Below the pieces are notes generated by a model, which had not been told where the DNA came from, searched no databases, and saw only the letters and a list, made by a program, of their open reading frames with translations. Shown piece by piece: positions 1-6,512 of a stretch of DNA of 7,024 nt. This DNA is from CAZFBR01 sp035353495 [NCBI: uncultured bacterium]. Lineage in GTDB: Bacteria; DAOPZR01. Within the stretch, counting starts at the first letter, position 1; the number at the start of each line of letters is the position of its first letter. A program made the position numbers and the translations under genes. The DNA lies in contig CAZFBR010000186.1 in assembly GCA_964517215.1 (NCBI GenBank), positions 1 through 7,024 of the forward strand. The letters run 5' to 3'.

Positions 1-906
1 CAGGTAAGCAATGACGGTACCGAGTTCCCCGCCCATCCGACACTGCTGCAGATCTAGCGGCGCGTCAGCGGGTCACCAGCAACGGATGCCTGGGTCATCG
101 CAGCCAAGGACAAGATCGCCATCGTGCAGAATACCGCCGACCGCGCCTGGCGGGACGAAAGCATGCCGTCGCAGAATTGCGGCGTGGGCGGGCGCGGGCT
201 CGGCAGCGAGTACCGTTCCGATTCGGCCACCTGGCAGGTGATCCGCACCGTCCTGCCGCAGTACCATCCGCGCCTGGTGTTCATCAACCTGAAGGAACCC
301 GACGAGGCGGGGCATGCCGGCAATCGTAATGGTTATGTCGCCGGCATCAGAGGAGCCGACCAGATCGTTTACCACTTGTGGCAGTACCTGCAAAGCGACG
401 AATTCTACCGGGCGCGCACGGCACTGTTCATCACCAACGACCACGGTCGCCATCTTGAAGACGTCGGCAACGGCATCCGCGGACACGGCGATGACTGCGA
501 AGGGTGCCGCCACCTGTCACTCATCGCATTGGGGCCCGATTTTCCCGCCGGTCACACGGTCACCGCGCCGCACCAATCGCTCGACCTGCCGGTAACCGTC
601 GGACGCATCATGGGCTTCCGCCTGCCGGACAGCCGCGGGCAGGTGCTCGGCGAGCTGTTCGCCCCGGCCGCGGCCGTCAGCACCACGGCAGCCGCAGCAA
701 CCGTGTCGCGGGCGCCGGCCAGTCAGCTGGCGACACGCCCGGCCAGCCATTTGGAGCAGCTGCGCGGTGCAACAAGCGGCACTTGCCCGGGCGCCACCAG
801 CGCCTGCGCTCATGGCGTTCAAGCGCCAAGCCCACAGCATGGACGAACGGCCTGCCCCGGCAGTCCCGGTTGCCGTACGCCGGAATGCACCCTGGCCGCA
901 CCTTGA
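1..906 (+). pseudogene. Alkaline phosphatase-superfamily metallohydrolase, 3' part, interrupted by an in-frame TAG
   Basis: Frame 1 reads as one protein across the window edge. Residues such as NDGTEFPAHPTLLQ come before a TAG at 55-57, and RRVSGSPATDAWVIAAKDK follows at once in the same frame; both halves look like the HPT...TG.PATD.WV region of phosphatase/sulfatase-like enzymes. Downstream lie the family's metal ligands: Asp at 301-303 and His at 313-315 (PDEAGH), the Asp-His pair at 439-444 (TNDHG), and His at 484-486 (RGHGDD). The domain closes normally with a GRIMGF...GELF segment near 600-660. The nucleophile Ser/Thr and the N-terminal metal ligands lie upstream of the window. After about 665 the frame runs on as an Ala/Pro/Thr/Ser-rich tail of about 80 residues with no recognisable fold. 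The only start after the TAG is GTG 124, which would omit essential parts, so a functional restart is unlikely. Substrate (phosphate or sulfate ester) cannot be told. Confidence is high for the family, lower for pseudogene status, since a sequencing error could make the stop. Confidence 0.72.
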
Positions 907-966
907 TCACAACCGGCAGTCTCCCGTCAGCGACCGGTAGTCCATCAGCGACGCAGTATGCCGCGC

Positions 967-993
967 CACGCGGGCGATAACCCCGCCCGTGTG
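967..993. other. Strong intergenic hairpin, 10-bp stem and 7-nt loop
   Basis: Left arm CACGCGGGCG (967-976) pairs with right arm CGCCCGTGTG (984-993) around the loop ATAACCC. Nine pairs are Watson-Crick and one is G-T. It lies 61 bases after the phosphatase-remnant stop and 60 bases before the transporter start. No T-run follows on the plus strand (next bases CAGCACATC), nor on the minus strand, so it is not a standard intrinsic terminator. It could attenuate read-through, stabilise an mRNA end or be a protein site. Confidence 0.5.
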
Positions 994-1053
994 CAGCACA
1001 TCAAGGTTGCATCGATGAATTGCATTTTGCGGGGAAAGGCCGGTGGCCGTTAA

Positions 1054-2691
1054 ATGGAACTTGCGGGCATGATCGTCGCCGGTATCGGCCTGTTCTTCGT
1101 GGGGATTAACCTGCTCAGCCACAACATGAAGCAGCTGTCCATGGGCTACGTGCGCCGCTGCATCGCCGTGTCGCTGGACCGGGGCGCAGTCGCTTTTTTC
1201 GCCGGCCTGCTCGCCGGCGCCGTGGCCAACAGTGCCAAGGCGATCGCCTTCGTGACGGCGGGATTTGTCGCGGCGGGATTTGTGACTGCCTATGAGGTGT
1301 TGCCGGTTATGATGGGGGCCAGTATCGGCTCGTCACTGATTGTTTTCTGGTCGGCAATCAATATCAAGGTCGCAGTGCTTTTTCTCCTGGGCATCGTTGG
1401 CGTCGGCTTTCAGTACGAATTGAGCCACGACTCGAATTACCGGAAGATTCTGGGGGCGCTGCTCGGGATCGGGCTGGTTTTCTACGGCCTGCAGCTCCTC
1501 AAGGAAGGAGCCGGTGAGTTGCAGGATGTCGCCTGGTTTCGCGACCTCATTCTCCAGACCAGCCATTACCGGTTCGCCGCGCTCGGCATTGGCGCCGTTC
1601 TTGCCCTGATCGCCCAGTCCGGATCAGCCATCGCCATTATCGCCGTTTCTTTGGCCAGCGTGGGGCTGATCGATATCGACCAGACGATCATGCTCATCAT
1701 CGGCACGAACCTCGGCTCCGGCTGCTGCGTTTGGCTCATGTCCACCGGCCTCAAGGGTTCATCACGCCGGATTGTAATCTTCTATGCCATGCTGAAAGGG
1801 ACCGGCGCCATGGTGCTCATTCCCGCGCTCTACCTCGAAACATATTGCCAGATACCGCTGCTCAAATGGGCGGTCGGTCAACTCACCGTTCACCTCGGTT
1901 TTCAGGTCGCGATCATCTACCTGGCATATGAGTGTGTCTCCGCGCTGGCGGTGGTCTTCTTTCTGCAGCCGATCTATCGCGGACTCGAACGGCTGCTGCC
2001 GGATTCCGGCAATGAGGACCGGTACCGGCTGAAGTATATCGCCGAGCAGTTGCAGGACGCGGAGGTCGGGACGGATCTCGTGCTGAAGGAGATCCGCGAG
2101 GTCTGCGGCCGCATTCCTGATTCGCTTATGGCCGTGAGCGACGACCGGCCGCCGACGCTCACCTATGGTTTCCGCGAATTACATACCGCCAACCTGACCG
2201 TGTTGCGTGAGATCCGGCAGTATCTCAACGACCTGATGAAACTCGAAATGCAGCCGGCCACGGCGGCGCGCTTGCTCTCAATCCAGAACCTGCTGGCGAC
2301 GCTGACGGCGCTTGAGGAAAATGCGTTTTCCCTCGCCGAGCTGATCGACCGGCGGGAGTACTCCGATAAACTGCGCCCGCTCGCGCAGAATATCATCGAG
2401 GGCCTTAACACCAATATCATTGCCGTGCACGAAGTAATGGCAGCGCAGGACAAGGAACTGCTGTCACTGCTCCTGTCCACAGCCAACGACAGCGGCGCAA
2501 CGGTTGAACGGTTCCGGCAGCAGTGCCTGGGCGACGGCGACGCCTATGGCATGCAGGACAAGACCGTCATGCTCGCGATCATTGATGTCTACGCGCGGCT
2601 CTGCTGGCTCGTCAATAATGTCGCCAGGGACCTCAACGCCGGTGATTTCTGGTGCGTGAGCAAGACCATGACGGATCGTCAGCAAGCATGA
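1054..2691 (+). CDS. Na/Pi-cotransporter family protein with PhoU-like C-terminal domain
   Basis: This is a 545-residue inner-membrane protein of the NptA/SLC34-related family, which takes up phosphate with sodium. The N-terminal half (about 1-310) is strongly hydrophobic and shows the inverted-repeat plan of two Na/Pi units. The second unit has a near-canonical QSGSA motif (Gln188-Ala192) followed by GTNLGS (217-222). The first has GASIGS (88-93), but the preceding motif, normally QSSSA, reads NSAKA (59-63). Residues about 320-545 are soluble and helical, in the manner of the PhoU-like domain often fused to this family. The start is fixed: a TAA lies directly upstream in frame, and translation from ATG 1054 gives a clean first helix (AGMIVAGIGLFFVGINLL). 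A purine-rich GGGGAAAGG at 1031-1039 is the only ribosome-site candidate and is rather far away (14 bases). I see no consensus promoter in 907-1053. A phosphatase remnant lies upstream in the same orientation. Family is confident; whether it still moves phosphate is open because of the altered first motif. Confidence 0.88.
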   Translation: MELAGMIVAGIGLFFVGINLLSHNMKQLSMGYVRRCIAVSLDRGAVAFFAGLLAGAVANSAKAIAFVTAGFVAAGFVTAYEVLPVMMGASIGSSLIVFWSAINIKVAVLFLLGIVGVGFQYELSHDSNYRKILGALLGIGLVFYGLQLLKEGAGELQDVAWFRDLILQTSHYRFAALGIGAVLALIAQSGSAIAIIAVSLASVGLIDIDQTIMLIIGTNLGSGCCVWLMSTGLKGSSRRIVIFYAMLKGTGAMVLIPALYLETYCQIPLLKWAVGQLTVHLGFQVAIIYLAYECVSALAVVFFLQPIYRGLERLLPDSGNEDRYRLKYIAEQLQDAEVGTDLVLKEIREVCGRIPDSLMAVSDDRPPTLTYGFRELHTANLTVLREIRQYLNDLMKLEMQPATAARLLSIQNLLATLTALEENAFSLAELIDRREYSDKLRPLAQNIIEGLNTNIIAVHEVMAAQDKELLSLLLSTANDSGATVERFRQQCLGDGDAYGMQDKTVMLAIIDVYARLCWLVNNVARDLNAGDFWCVSKTMTDRQQA

Positions 2692-2873
2692 CGTGGTTGC
2701 CTATGAAATCACGCAGGTATTTCGTCGCCTGCTGACCGGCCGGTTCATCCAGATACAATCGCAATGAAACGACTCTTTTCCCGCCGCCAGCACGACAACA
2801 AGCACCGCTGCCAGAATCAGGTCCGTGCGCAAACGCAGGCCCTTTGGGGCCGGGGTGTATGCGCGTTCAGTCG

Positions 2874-4823
2874 TTACTGCAGAACGATTCGTTCTGCCGA
2901 TTCGTTCTGCCGGTCGGCAAACAGATATGATCGTGCCATGCTCGCCAGGGTTTTTTCCGCCCACGTGAACAGCACGCACTGGCCGTCGACTATGCCGGGA
3001 TAGGGGAACGGTGTGCCGGTCAGTTCGCTGGTCAGCGGGGCAACCGCAAAATGACGCCACAACGCTTCAAGCGAGTCAGGCAGTTTCCCCGTCGCCTGCC
3101 GGTACAATGACAGGTATATCTGGATGCGCATCAGGCGCGACAGGTCAATTGCCACCGCCTGCTCGCCCCGCCCAAAATCGTAATTCACGTCAACCTCGGT
3201 AGCAACGTTCCACGGGCGCAAGCAATAGTCCGCAATAGTAAACTCCGGTTTCGACCAATACGTGTATGGATTCTCATAATACGGCCTGTAGCTGCGTGCC
3301 ATCATTCCTGCGTACATTTTTTCATAATAGGCACATTGTTTTGCGGCATTGCCGAACGGATAAACGCCGCCATTGAATACACTCTTCTGTAATTCCCGGC
3401 AGAAATAGTCCAGATTCATCGATTGAACTTCAATTACCCGCACCGTCGAGGAGCGGGCCGCGGTTTCAAATGCCGCCAGGTGGCGCAGCACCTGCCCGGC
3501 CAGACGCGGGTTGCCACCCTGTCCCGACAGCGGGAACAATTCCGGCAGCAACCGCGCATCAACCGCAAGGCAGGTGTTGGCGGCCCAAACTGCCGCCGGC
3601 GTGCCGGTATCCGCCAGTCGCACCGTGCCCGCAAGCAGGCGCATGAAACGCGCCGTGGCCGCAGCCCGCCGACCGTGGCGCAACTCTTCCGCCGCAGCCA
3701 GCAGTTCCAGTTGATGGGCAGATTCTAAGTAATGAGCGTCGAAATCCCGATGATATCCCATCGAAGGTGACAACGCGGGCGTCAATGCCCGGGTGGCGGT
3801 AAATTCCAGCAGGCGTTCGCGCATTGGTGCCGTGGCCTGCACGAATTGCATTACTGTGCTGTCCGGCGCGGCCTGCGCGTTATCCCAATCAATACTCCCG
3901 ATTAACGACTCAGCAGTGTCAGCTTCAATTACCTGCGACCATTCAAACGTCAGCTGCGCCAGCTCCTGATAGTTTTCCCGGTTACTCTGGTCGTACAACC
4001 ACGCCGCGGTGAAGCGCGGCGTATAGGCGTTACGTGGCGGATAATTGACCACCATCAGCATCCCGACATACAACGCAACCATGAGCAGGGGCAGTCCGAG
4101 CAGCAGGATGAACGGCAGCCGGCGCCAACGCGGGTGACGATGATACTGCAGGAAATAACCGCACGAAAGCGCGACCAGCACCACAGTCAGCACCAACGGA
4201 CCCAGCAGGATAGTCACTCCGTGCAAAACTTTGACAATTGGTTTAACGTTGGAGAAATGATAGTTGTCGGCATTGTCCGCGAGGAACACCAAACCGCCCC
4301 ACAGCGCGCCTGCCACCCCGCCAAGAATCACACTGCTCAGCGCATTGGCCGACAGGCAGGAAACGAGGAATATCAGCGCATAGTAAACAGCCAGCACAAC
4401 GGCGAACACATAGCCGAAGAATAGAAACGACGGAATATCGCGAGCAGCGCCATGCAGGAGTGCCCAGAATGACTGCGAGAAAATGCCATTGCATAACAGG
4501 CCATAGATGAGGATCAGGACAAGGCCGGTGGCATACTTAGCCAGCCAGACCCGCAGCGCACTGCCCGGCAATGCCAGCAGCGTATCGAGATGCCCGCCAT
4601 CCTTGTCGCCGGCCACCATCTGACTGACGACAAACACGCCGAACAACAGCGGCAGAAACACCCCGTTGAGCAGGCCGCGCGCCACGGCGGCATTGGCGTC
4701 AAGCGCGGCATAGCTCTGGCCGAAACCCAGCAGCAGCAGTGCCAGCAGGAACGGCAGCAGGGCGAAGATCAGCGTCAGCAAACGCAATTCGCGCCATTCA
4801 CGCCGCACCAGTTCACTAAACAT
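2874..4823 (-). CDS. ABC-2 type transporter permease with large C-terminal extracytoplasmic domain
   Basis: This 649-residue protein is the membrane partner of the ATPase encoded just upstream. The start at 4823 gives MFSELVRREWRELR, a typical cytoplasmic N-terminus of ABC-2 permeases, and overlaps the ATPase stop by 8 bases (ATGTTTAG), so the two are probably translationally coupled. An open frame extends further upstream, but that part is a shadow of the ATPase gene. Hydrophobic segments lie near residues 15-35, 50-70, 97-117, 131-156, 163-182, 203-225 and 236-259. The loop GDKDGGHLDTLLALPGSALR (72-91) resembles the conserved cytoplasmic loop of ABC-2 exporters. Seven helices would place residues 260-649 outside the cytoplasm. 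This part has helical stretches, a Tyr-rich middle (about 488-535) and a segment at 564-608 (Leu/Tyr-rich helix, then TGKLPDSLEAL, then GTPFPY) like that found at the end of many secreted or membrane-anchored bacterial proteins. Most simple ABC-2 permeases are 250-400 residues, so the extension is notable. The substrate is unknown. The last codons sit in a tandem duplication (2885-2910). Confidence 0.85.
   Translation of the reverse strand: MFSELVRREWRELRLLTLIFALLPFLLALLLLGFGQSYAALDANAAVARGLLNGVFLPLLFGVFVVSQMVAGDKDGGHLDTLLALPGSALRVWLAKYATGLVLILIYGLLCNGIFSQSFWALLHGAARDIPSFLFFGYVFAVVLAVYYALIFLVSCLSANALSSVILGGVAGALWGGLVFLADNADNYHFSNVKPIVKVLHGVTILLGPLVLTVVLVALSCGYFLQYHRHPRWRRLPFILLLGLPLLMVALYVGMLMVVNYPPRNAYTPRFTAAWLYDQSNRENYQELAQLTFEWSQVIEADTAESLIGSIDWDNAQAAPDSTVMQFVQATAPMRERLLEFTATRALTPALSPSMGYHRDFDAHYLESAHQLELLAAAEELRHGRRAAATARFMRLLAGTVRLADTGTPAAVWAANTCLAVDARLLPELFPLSGQGGNPRLAGQVLRHLAAFETAARSSTVRVIEVQSMNLDYFCRELQKSVFNGGVYPFGNAAKQCAYYEKMYAGMMARSYRPYYENPYTYWSKPEFTIADYCLRPWNVATEVDVNYDFGRGEQAVAIDLSRLMRIQIYLSLYRQATGKLPDSLEALWRHFAVAPLTSELTGTPFPYPGIVDGQCVLFTWAEKTLASMARSYLFADRQNESAERIVLQ
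2879..2910. repeat. 13-bp tandem duplication overlapping a perfect 19-bp palindrome at the permease 3' end
   Basis: CGATTCGTTCTGC occurs twice back to back at 2885-2897 and 2898-2910. The first copy also forms the right part of a palindrome at 2879-2897 with 9-bp arms (GCAGAACGA / TCGTTCTGC) and a single central base. The repeat encodes the permease C-terminus. Because 13 is not a multiple of three, the duplication shifted the frame. Without one copy the protein would end QNESFCSND instead of QNESAERIVLQ, so the tail seems newly altered but similar in length. Confidence 0.8.
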
Positions 4824-5694
4824 CCGCCACCTCACGCAGGAATATGGTTTCCAGATCGAGCGCATTGCGTTCCACCGTCGCACCCGACGCCTCAAGCTGC
4901 GCCGCCAGTGCGTCGCCGTCGCCGCGGTAATAGATGGTAGCCATGCGGCCTCGGGTATTGACCACGTTCGTCCCGGGAAAATCAATTTTAGCGGGCGGTT
5001 GGCCAGGGAAAATCGCCGTCAATTCACCCCGGCCGGCACGCACATCATCAATAACGTCGTCGATGCAGATCCGGCCGCGATGCAAAAGCAGTACCCGTTC
5101 ACAGAACCGCTCCAGGTCACCAAACTGATGGCTGGAAATCATCACCGTGCGGTCAGCAGCACCGGCATAGTCGCCCAACAATTGCAGGATGTCCGCGCGC
5201 ACGGCCGGGTCGAGCCCCGAGAACGGCTCGTCGAGGATCAGGAGTTCGGGATGATGCGCCAAGGCCAGCAGCAATTGCAGCCGCGCCCGCATACCCTTGG
5301 AATACATGTTGATGTTGCCGGCAGAATTCAGGTGCAGGCGTTCGCGCAGTTCAGCAGCAAAAACAGTATCCCACGTCGGGTAAAATGGCGCGTAAAAGCG
5401 GCATGCTTCTTCTGCCGTGATATTCTCGTTAAAGCGATACACATCAAACACATAGCCCAGGCGCCGGCGAATGGCTCCGCCCCGCTTGAGCGAATGCAGC
5501 CCGAATATCCGGCTCTCACCGCCGTCCGCCTCGCGCAGGCCGAGCAGGATGCGGAGCAACGTGGTCTTGCCGACGCCATTCTCACCGATCAAACCAGTCA
5601 CCGAACCGCACGGCAGGGCAAAGGTTACCCCATCGAGCACCAGCTTGCGGCCAAAGCTCTGCCGCAGGCCGTCAGCCGAGACGATAGTTTGCAT
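4816..5694 (-). CDS. ABC transporter ATP-binding protein (YtrB/CcmA-like), partner of the downstream permease
   Basis: This 292-residue cytoplasmic ATPase powers the permease encoded next. Walker A is GENGVGKTT (37-45). The signature motif is YSKGM (131-135), the SKGM variant usual in ATPases paired with YtrA-type regulators. Walker B is LLILDEP (151-157) with the catalytic Glu156, followed by the D-loop SGLDP (159-163) and the switch His189 (ISSH). The Q-loop position reads YVFD (81-84), so Asp84 seems to stand where Gln or Glu is usual. Residues about 215-292 form the small C-terminal domain of this subgroup. The start at 5694 (MQTIVSADGLRQSFG) fits family length; an upstream in-frame ATG at 5754 would add 20 Arg/Pro-rich residues lying inside the regulator gene. 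The chosen ATG lies within the regulator's last codons, a 23-base overlap, with no good ribosome site before it, so expression probably depends on translation of the regulator. All catalytic motifs look intact. Confidence 0.93.
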   Translation of the reverse strand: MQTIVSADGLRQSFGRKLVLDGVTFALPCGSVTGLIGENGVGKTTLLRILLGLREADGGESRIFGLHSLKRGGAIRRRLGYVFDVYRFNENITAEEACRFYAPFYPTWDTVFAAELRERLHLNSAGNINMYSKGMRARLQLLLALAHHPELLILDEPFSGLDPAVRADILQLLGDYAGAADRTVMISSHQFGDLERFCERVLLLHRGRICIDDVIDDVRAGRGELTAIFPGQPPAKIDFPGTNVVNTRGRMATIYYRGDGDALAAQLEASGATVERNALDLETIFLREVADV

Positions 5695-6082
5695 GGGAGT
5701 GGGTGCTGTCGGCGGCGAGCGCCTGTTTGACCGCAATCTTGATTTCAGCAACACTGATCCCCTGCGCCTGCAGGCGGGCGATCAGCTCCTTAAGGCGATC
5801 GAGGTCGTCATGCCCGCAGGCATGCTGGCACAGCGCAATGGCATTTGCGGTCAGGTATATGCCCTTGCCCCGGCGGGTGGTGATCAGCTCGCCACGTTCA
5901 AGGATCTGATACGCGCGCATTACGGTATTGGGATTGATGAGCAGTTCGGCAGCCAGCGCACGCACAGTCGGCAGCGCCTCGCCCGGACGAAACCCGCCCT
6001 GCGCAATCGCCTGCCTGAATTGGTCGGCAAGCTGGGCATAGATCGGGGTCGGGTTCTTCGGGTCAACGCGCAATGTAAACAT
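5672..6082 (-). CDS. GntR family transcriptional regulator, YtrA subfamily
   Basis: This short 136-residue DNA-binding protein is the first gene of the operon and probably represses it. Residues 12-77 are a GntR winged helix-turn-helix: PIYAQLADQFRQAI, then RPGEALPTVRALAAELLINPNTVMRAY, then the wing GELITTRRGKGIYL. The remaining 60 residues are a short helical C-terminus (DLDRLKELIARLQAQGISVAEI), too small for the FadR or HutC effector domains and matching the YtrA subfamily, which commonly regulates neighbouring ABC transporters. The start at 6082 (MFTLRVDPKNPTPIY) follows an AGGAG ribosome site and lies downstream of a consensus promoter. The longer in-frame extension to 6277 runs through that promoter and is not coding. 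It overlaps the ATPase gene by 23 bases. A dyad over the -10 box suggests autoregulation. The inducer is unknown; in characterised relatives, cell-envelope-active compounds induce such operons. Confidence 0.93.
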   Translation of the reverse strand: MFTLRVDPKNPTPIYAQLADQFRQAIAQGGFRPGEALPTVRALAAELLINPNTVMRAYQILERGELITTRRGKGIYLTANAIALCQHACGHDDLDRLKELIARLQAQGISVAEIKIAVKQALAADSTHSHANYRLG

Positions 6083-6088
6083 CGCCGT

Positions 6089-6093
6089 CTCCT
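6089..6093 (-). promoter_or_regulatory. Ribosome binding site of the GntR gene
   Basis: The minus strand reads AGGAG followed by six bases (ACGGCG) and the ATG at 6082. It fixes the regulator start and is the only strong ribosome site in the operon, in line with translational coupling of the two following genes. Confidence 0.85.
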
Positions 6094-6100
6094 GTGTTAT

Positions 6101-6120
6101 TGTATTACTATTATAATACA
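6101..6120. promoter_or_regulatory. Putative GntR/YtrA operator overlapping the -10 box
   Basis: TGTATTA (6101-6107) and TAATACA (6114-6120) form perfect 7-bp inverted arms around the 6-base spacer CTATTA. The dyad covers the -10 hexamer and the probable transcription start, so a dimeric repressor bound here would block RNA polymerase. Binding of this regulator to this site is inferred from position and symmetry only. Confidence 0.6.
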
Positions 6121-6138
6121 CATGATGGCTGTTGTCAA
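6110..6138 (-). promoter_or_regulatory. Perfect-consensus sigma70 promoter of the GntR-ABC operon
   Basis: On the minus strand TTGACA (6138-6133) is followed by a 17-base spacer and TATAAT (6115-6110). Both hexamers and the spacing match consensus exactly. Transcription would start near 6103, about 20 bases before the regulator ATG. An unrepressed promoter of this quality should be very strong, which fits tight control by the encoded repressor. Confidence 0.87.
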
Positions 6139-6457
6139 TATTCAATGCATGGGTAACCGCCAGATCGCATGCGGAACGAACATTGAACCACCGCAGTACG
6201 TGTGTCATTCTCCTGCCCTTGAGGTATGAATCAATTTTTGAATGTCCCATCGCTCCTGGCGGCCAATAACCGCACAAACGTCGACACCATGCGTCCTGAT
6301 ATTACCGTCCCCATACTATCATCCACCCCGGTATCACGCCTGCGGGCGTGCATTTGTCTCCTTGCCTGTATTGTGCCGCCCCCCCCTTTCATTGCGCGTC
6401 TGTATGGCATATATTCTGTGCGTTGTAACATGTTTTATACACACCATTTTTAATATA
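6139..6457. other. Non-coding interval between the operon promoter and the PH-domain remnant
   Basis: I see no gene here. Small open frames on both strands have no ribosome site and no recognisable protein character. Visible structure: a hairpin with 6-bp arms CACGCC/GGCGTG (6335-6340 and 6345-6350, 4-base loop) without a following T-run, a run of eight C at 6379-6386, and a shift to AT-rich sequence from about 6410 towards the next promoter. Confidence 0.5.
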
Positions 6458-6499
6458 TGGTATAATGAGATATTCTGATGGTTTGTAGAATAACATGTT
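6426..6499. repeat. Pair of TAACATGTT palindromic sites flanking a promoter
   Basis: The identical 9-mer TAACATGTT, which contains the 8-bp palindrome AACATGTT, occurs at 6426-6434 and 6491-6499. The copies are 65 bases apart, one on each side of the extended -10 element at 6458-6466. An imperfectly related dyad, TATTCT (6471-6476) and AGAATA (6487-6492), lies between. Paired sites around a promoter can act as operators; no cognate regulator is identified. Confidence 0.4.
6458..6466 (+). promoter_or_regulatory. Extended -10 promoter upstream of the PH-domain remnant
   Basis: TGGTATAAT gives a perfect TATAAT with the TG of an extended -10 element. The -35 position at 17-base spacing (6438-6443, TACACA) is poor, as is usual for extended -10 promoters. 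The remnant's ATG follows at 6513, so the spacing suits a promoter for that gene. Confidence 0.55.
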
Positions 6500-6512
6500 C
6501 GGTGATAATATT

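Noticed and set aside
73-513. 146-codon minus-strand open frame opposite the phosphatase remnant
   Set aside because: It is antisense to the region with clear metal-ligand motifs and shows no protein family features of its own.
1007-1025. Direct repeat TTGCAT (1007-1012 and 1020-1025) as a promoter or regulator site for the transporter
   Set aside because: The six-base repeats are too short to be meaningful and no matching -10 element is at the right distance.
2838-2851. Hairpin GGCCC/GGGCC (minus strand) shortly after the permease stop, as a terminator
   Set aside because: The stem is only 5 bp and TGCGTTTGCG follows instead of a T-run.
4824-4985. Longer start for the permease
   Set aside because: The extra 54 residues are Arg/Trp-rich and are a frame shadow of the ATPase C-terminus.
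4999-5730. 243-codon plus-strand open frame
   Set aside because: It is antisense to the ABC ATPase gene, whose motifs are complete; GC-rich codon use keeps the opposite strand open.
6083-6277. Longer start for the GntR gene
   Set aside because: The extension runs through a perfect promoter and the operator-like dyad, and adds residues unlike the family N-terminus.
6335-6350. CACGCC/GGCGTG hairpin as an intrinsic terminator
   Set aside because: The 6-bp stem is followed by CATTTGTCTCC, not a T-run, and no gene ends just before it.
6379-6386. Run of eight C as a phase-variation tract
   Set aside because: It lies in no credible coding frame and at no promoter spacer, so there is no target for variation.
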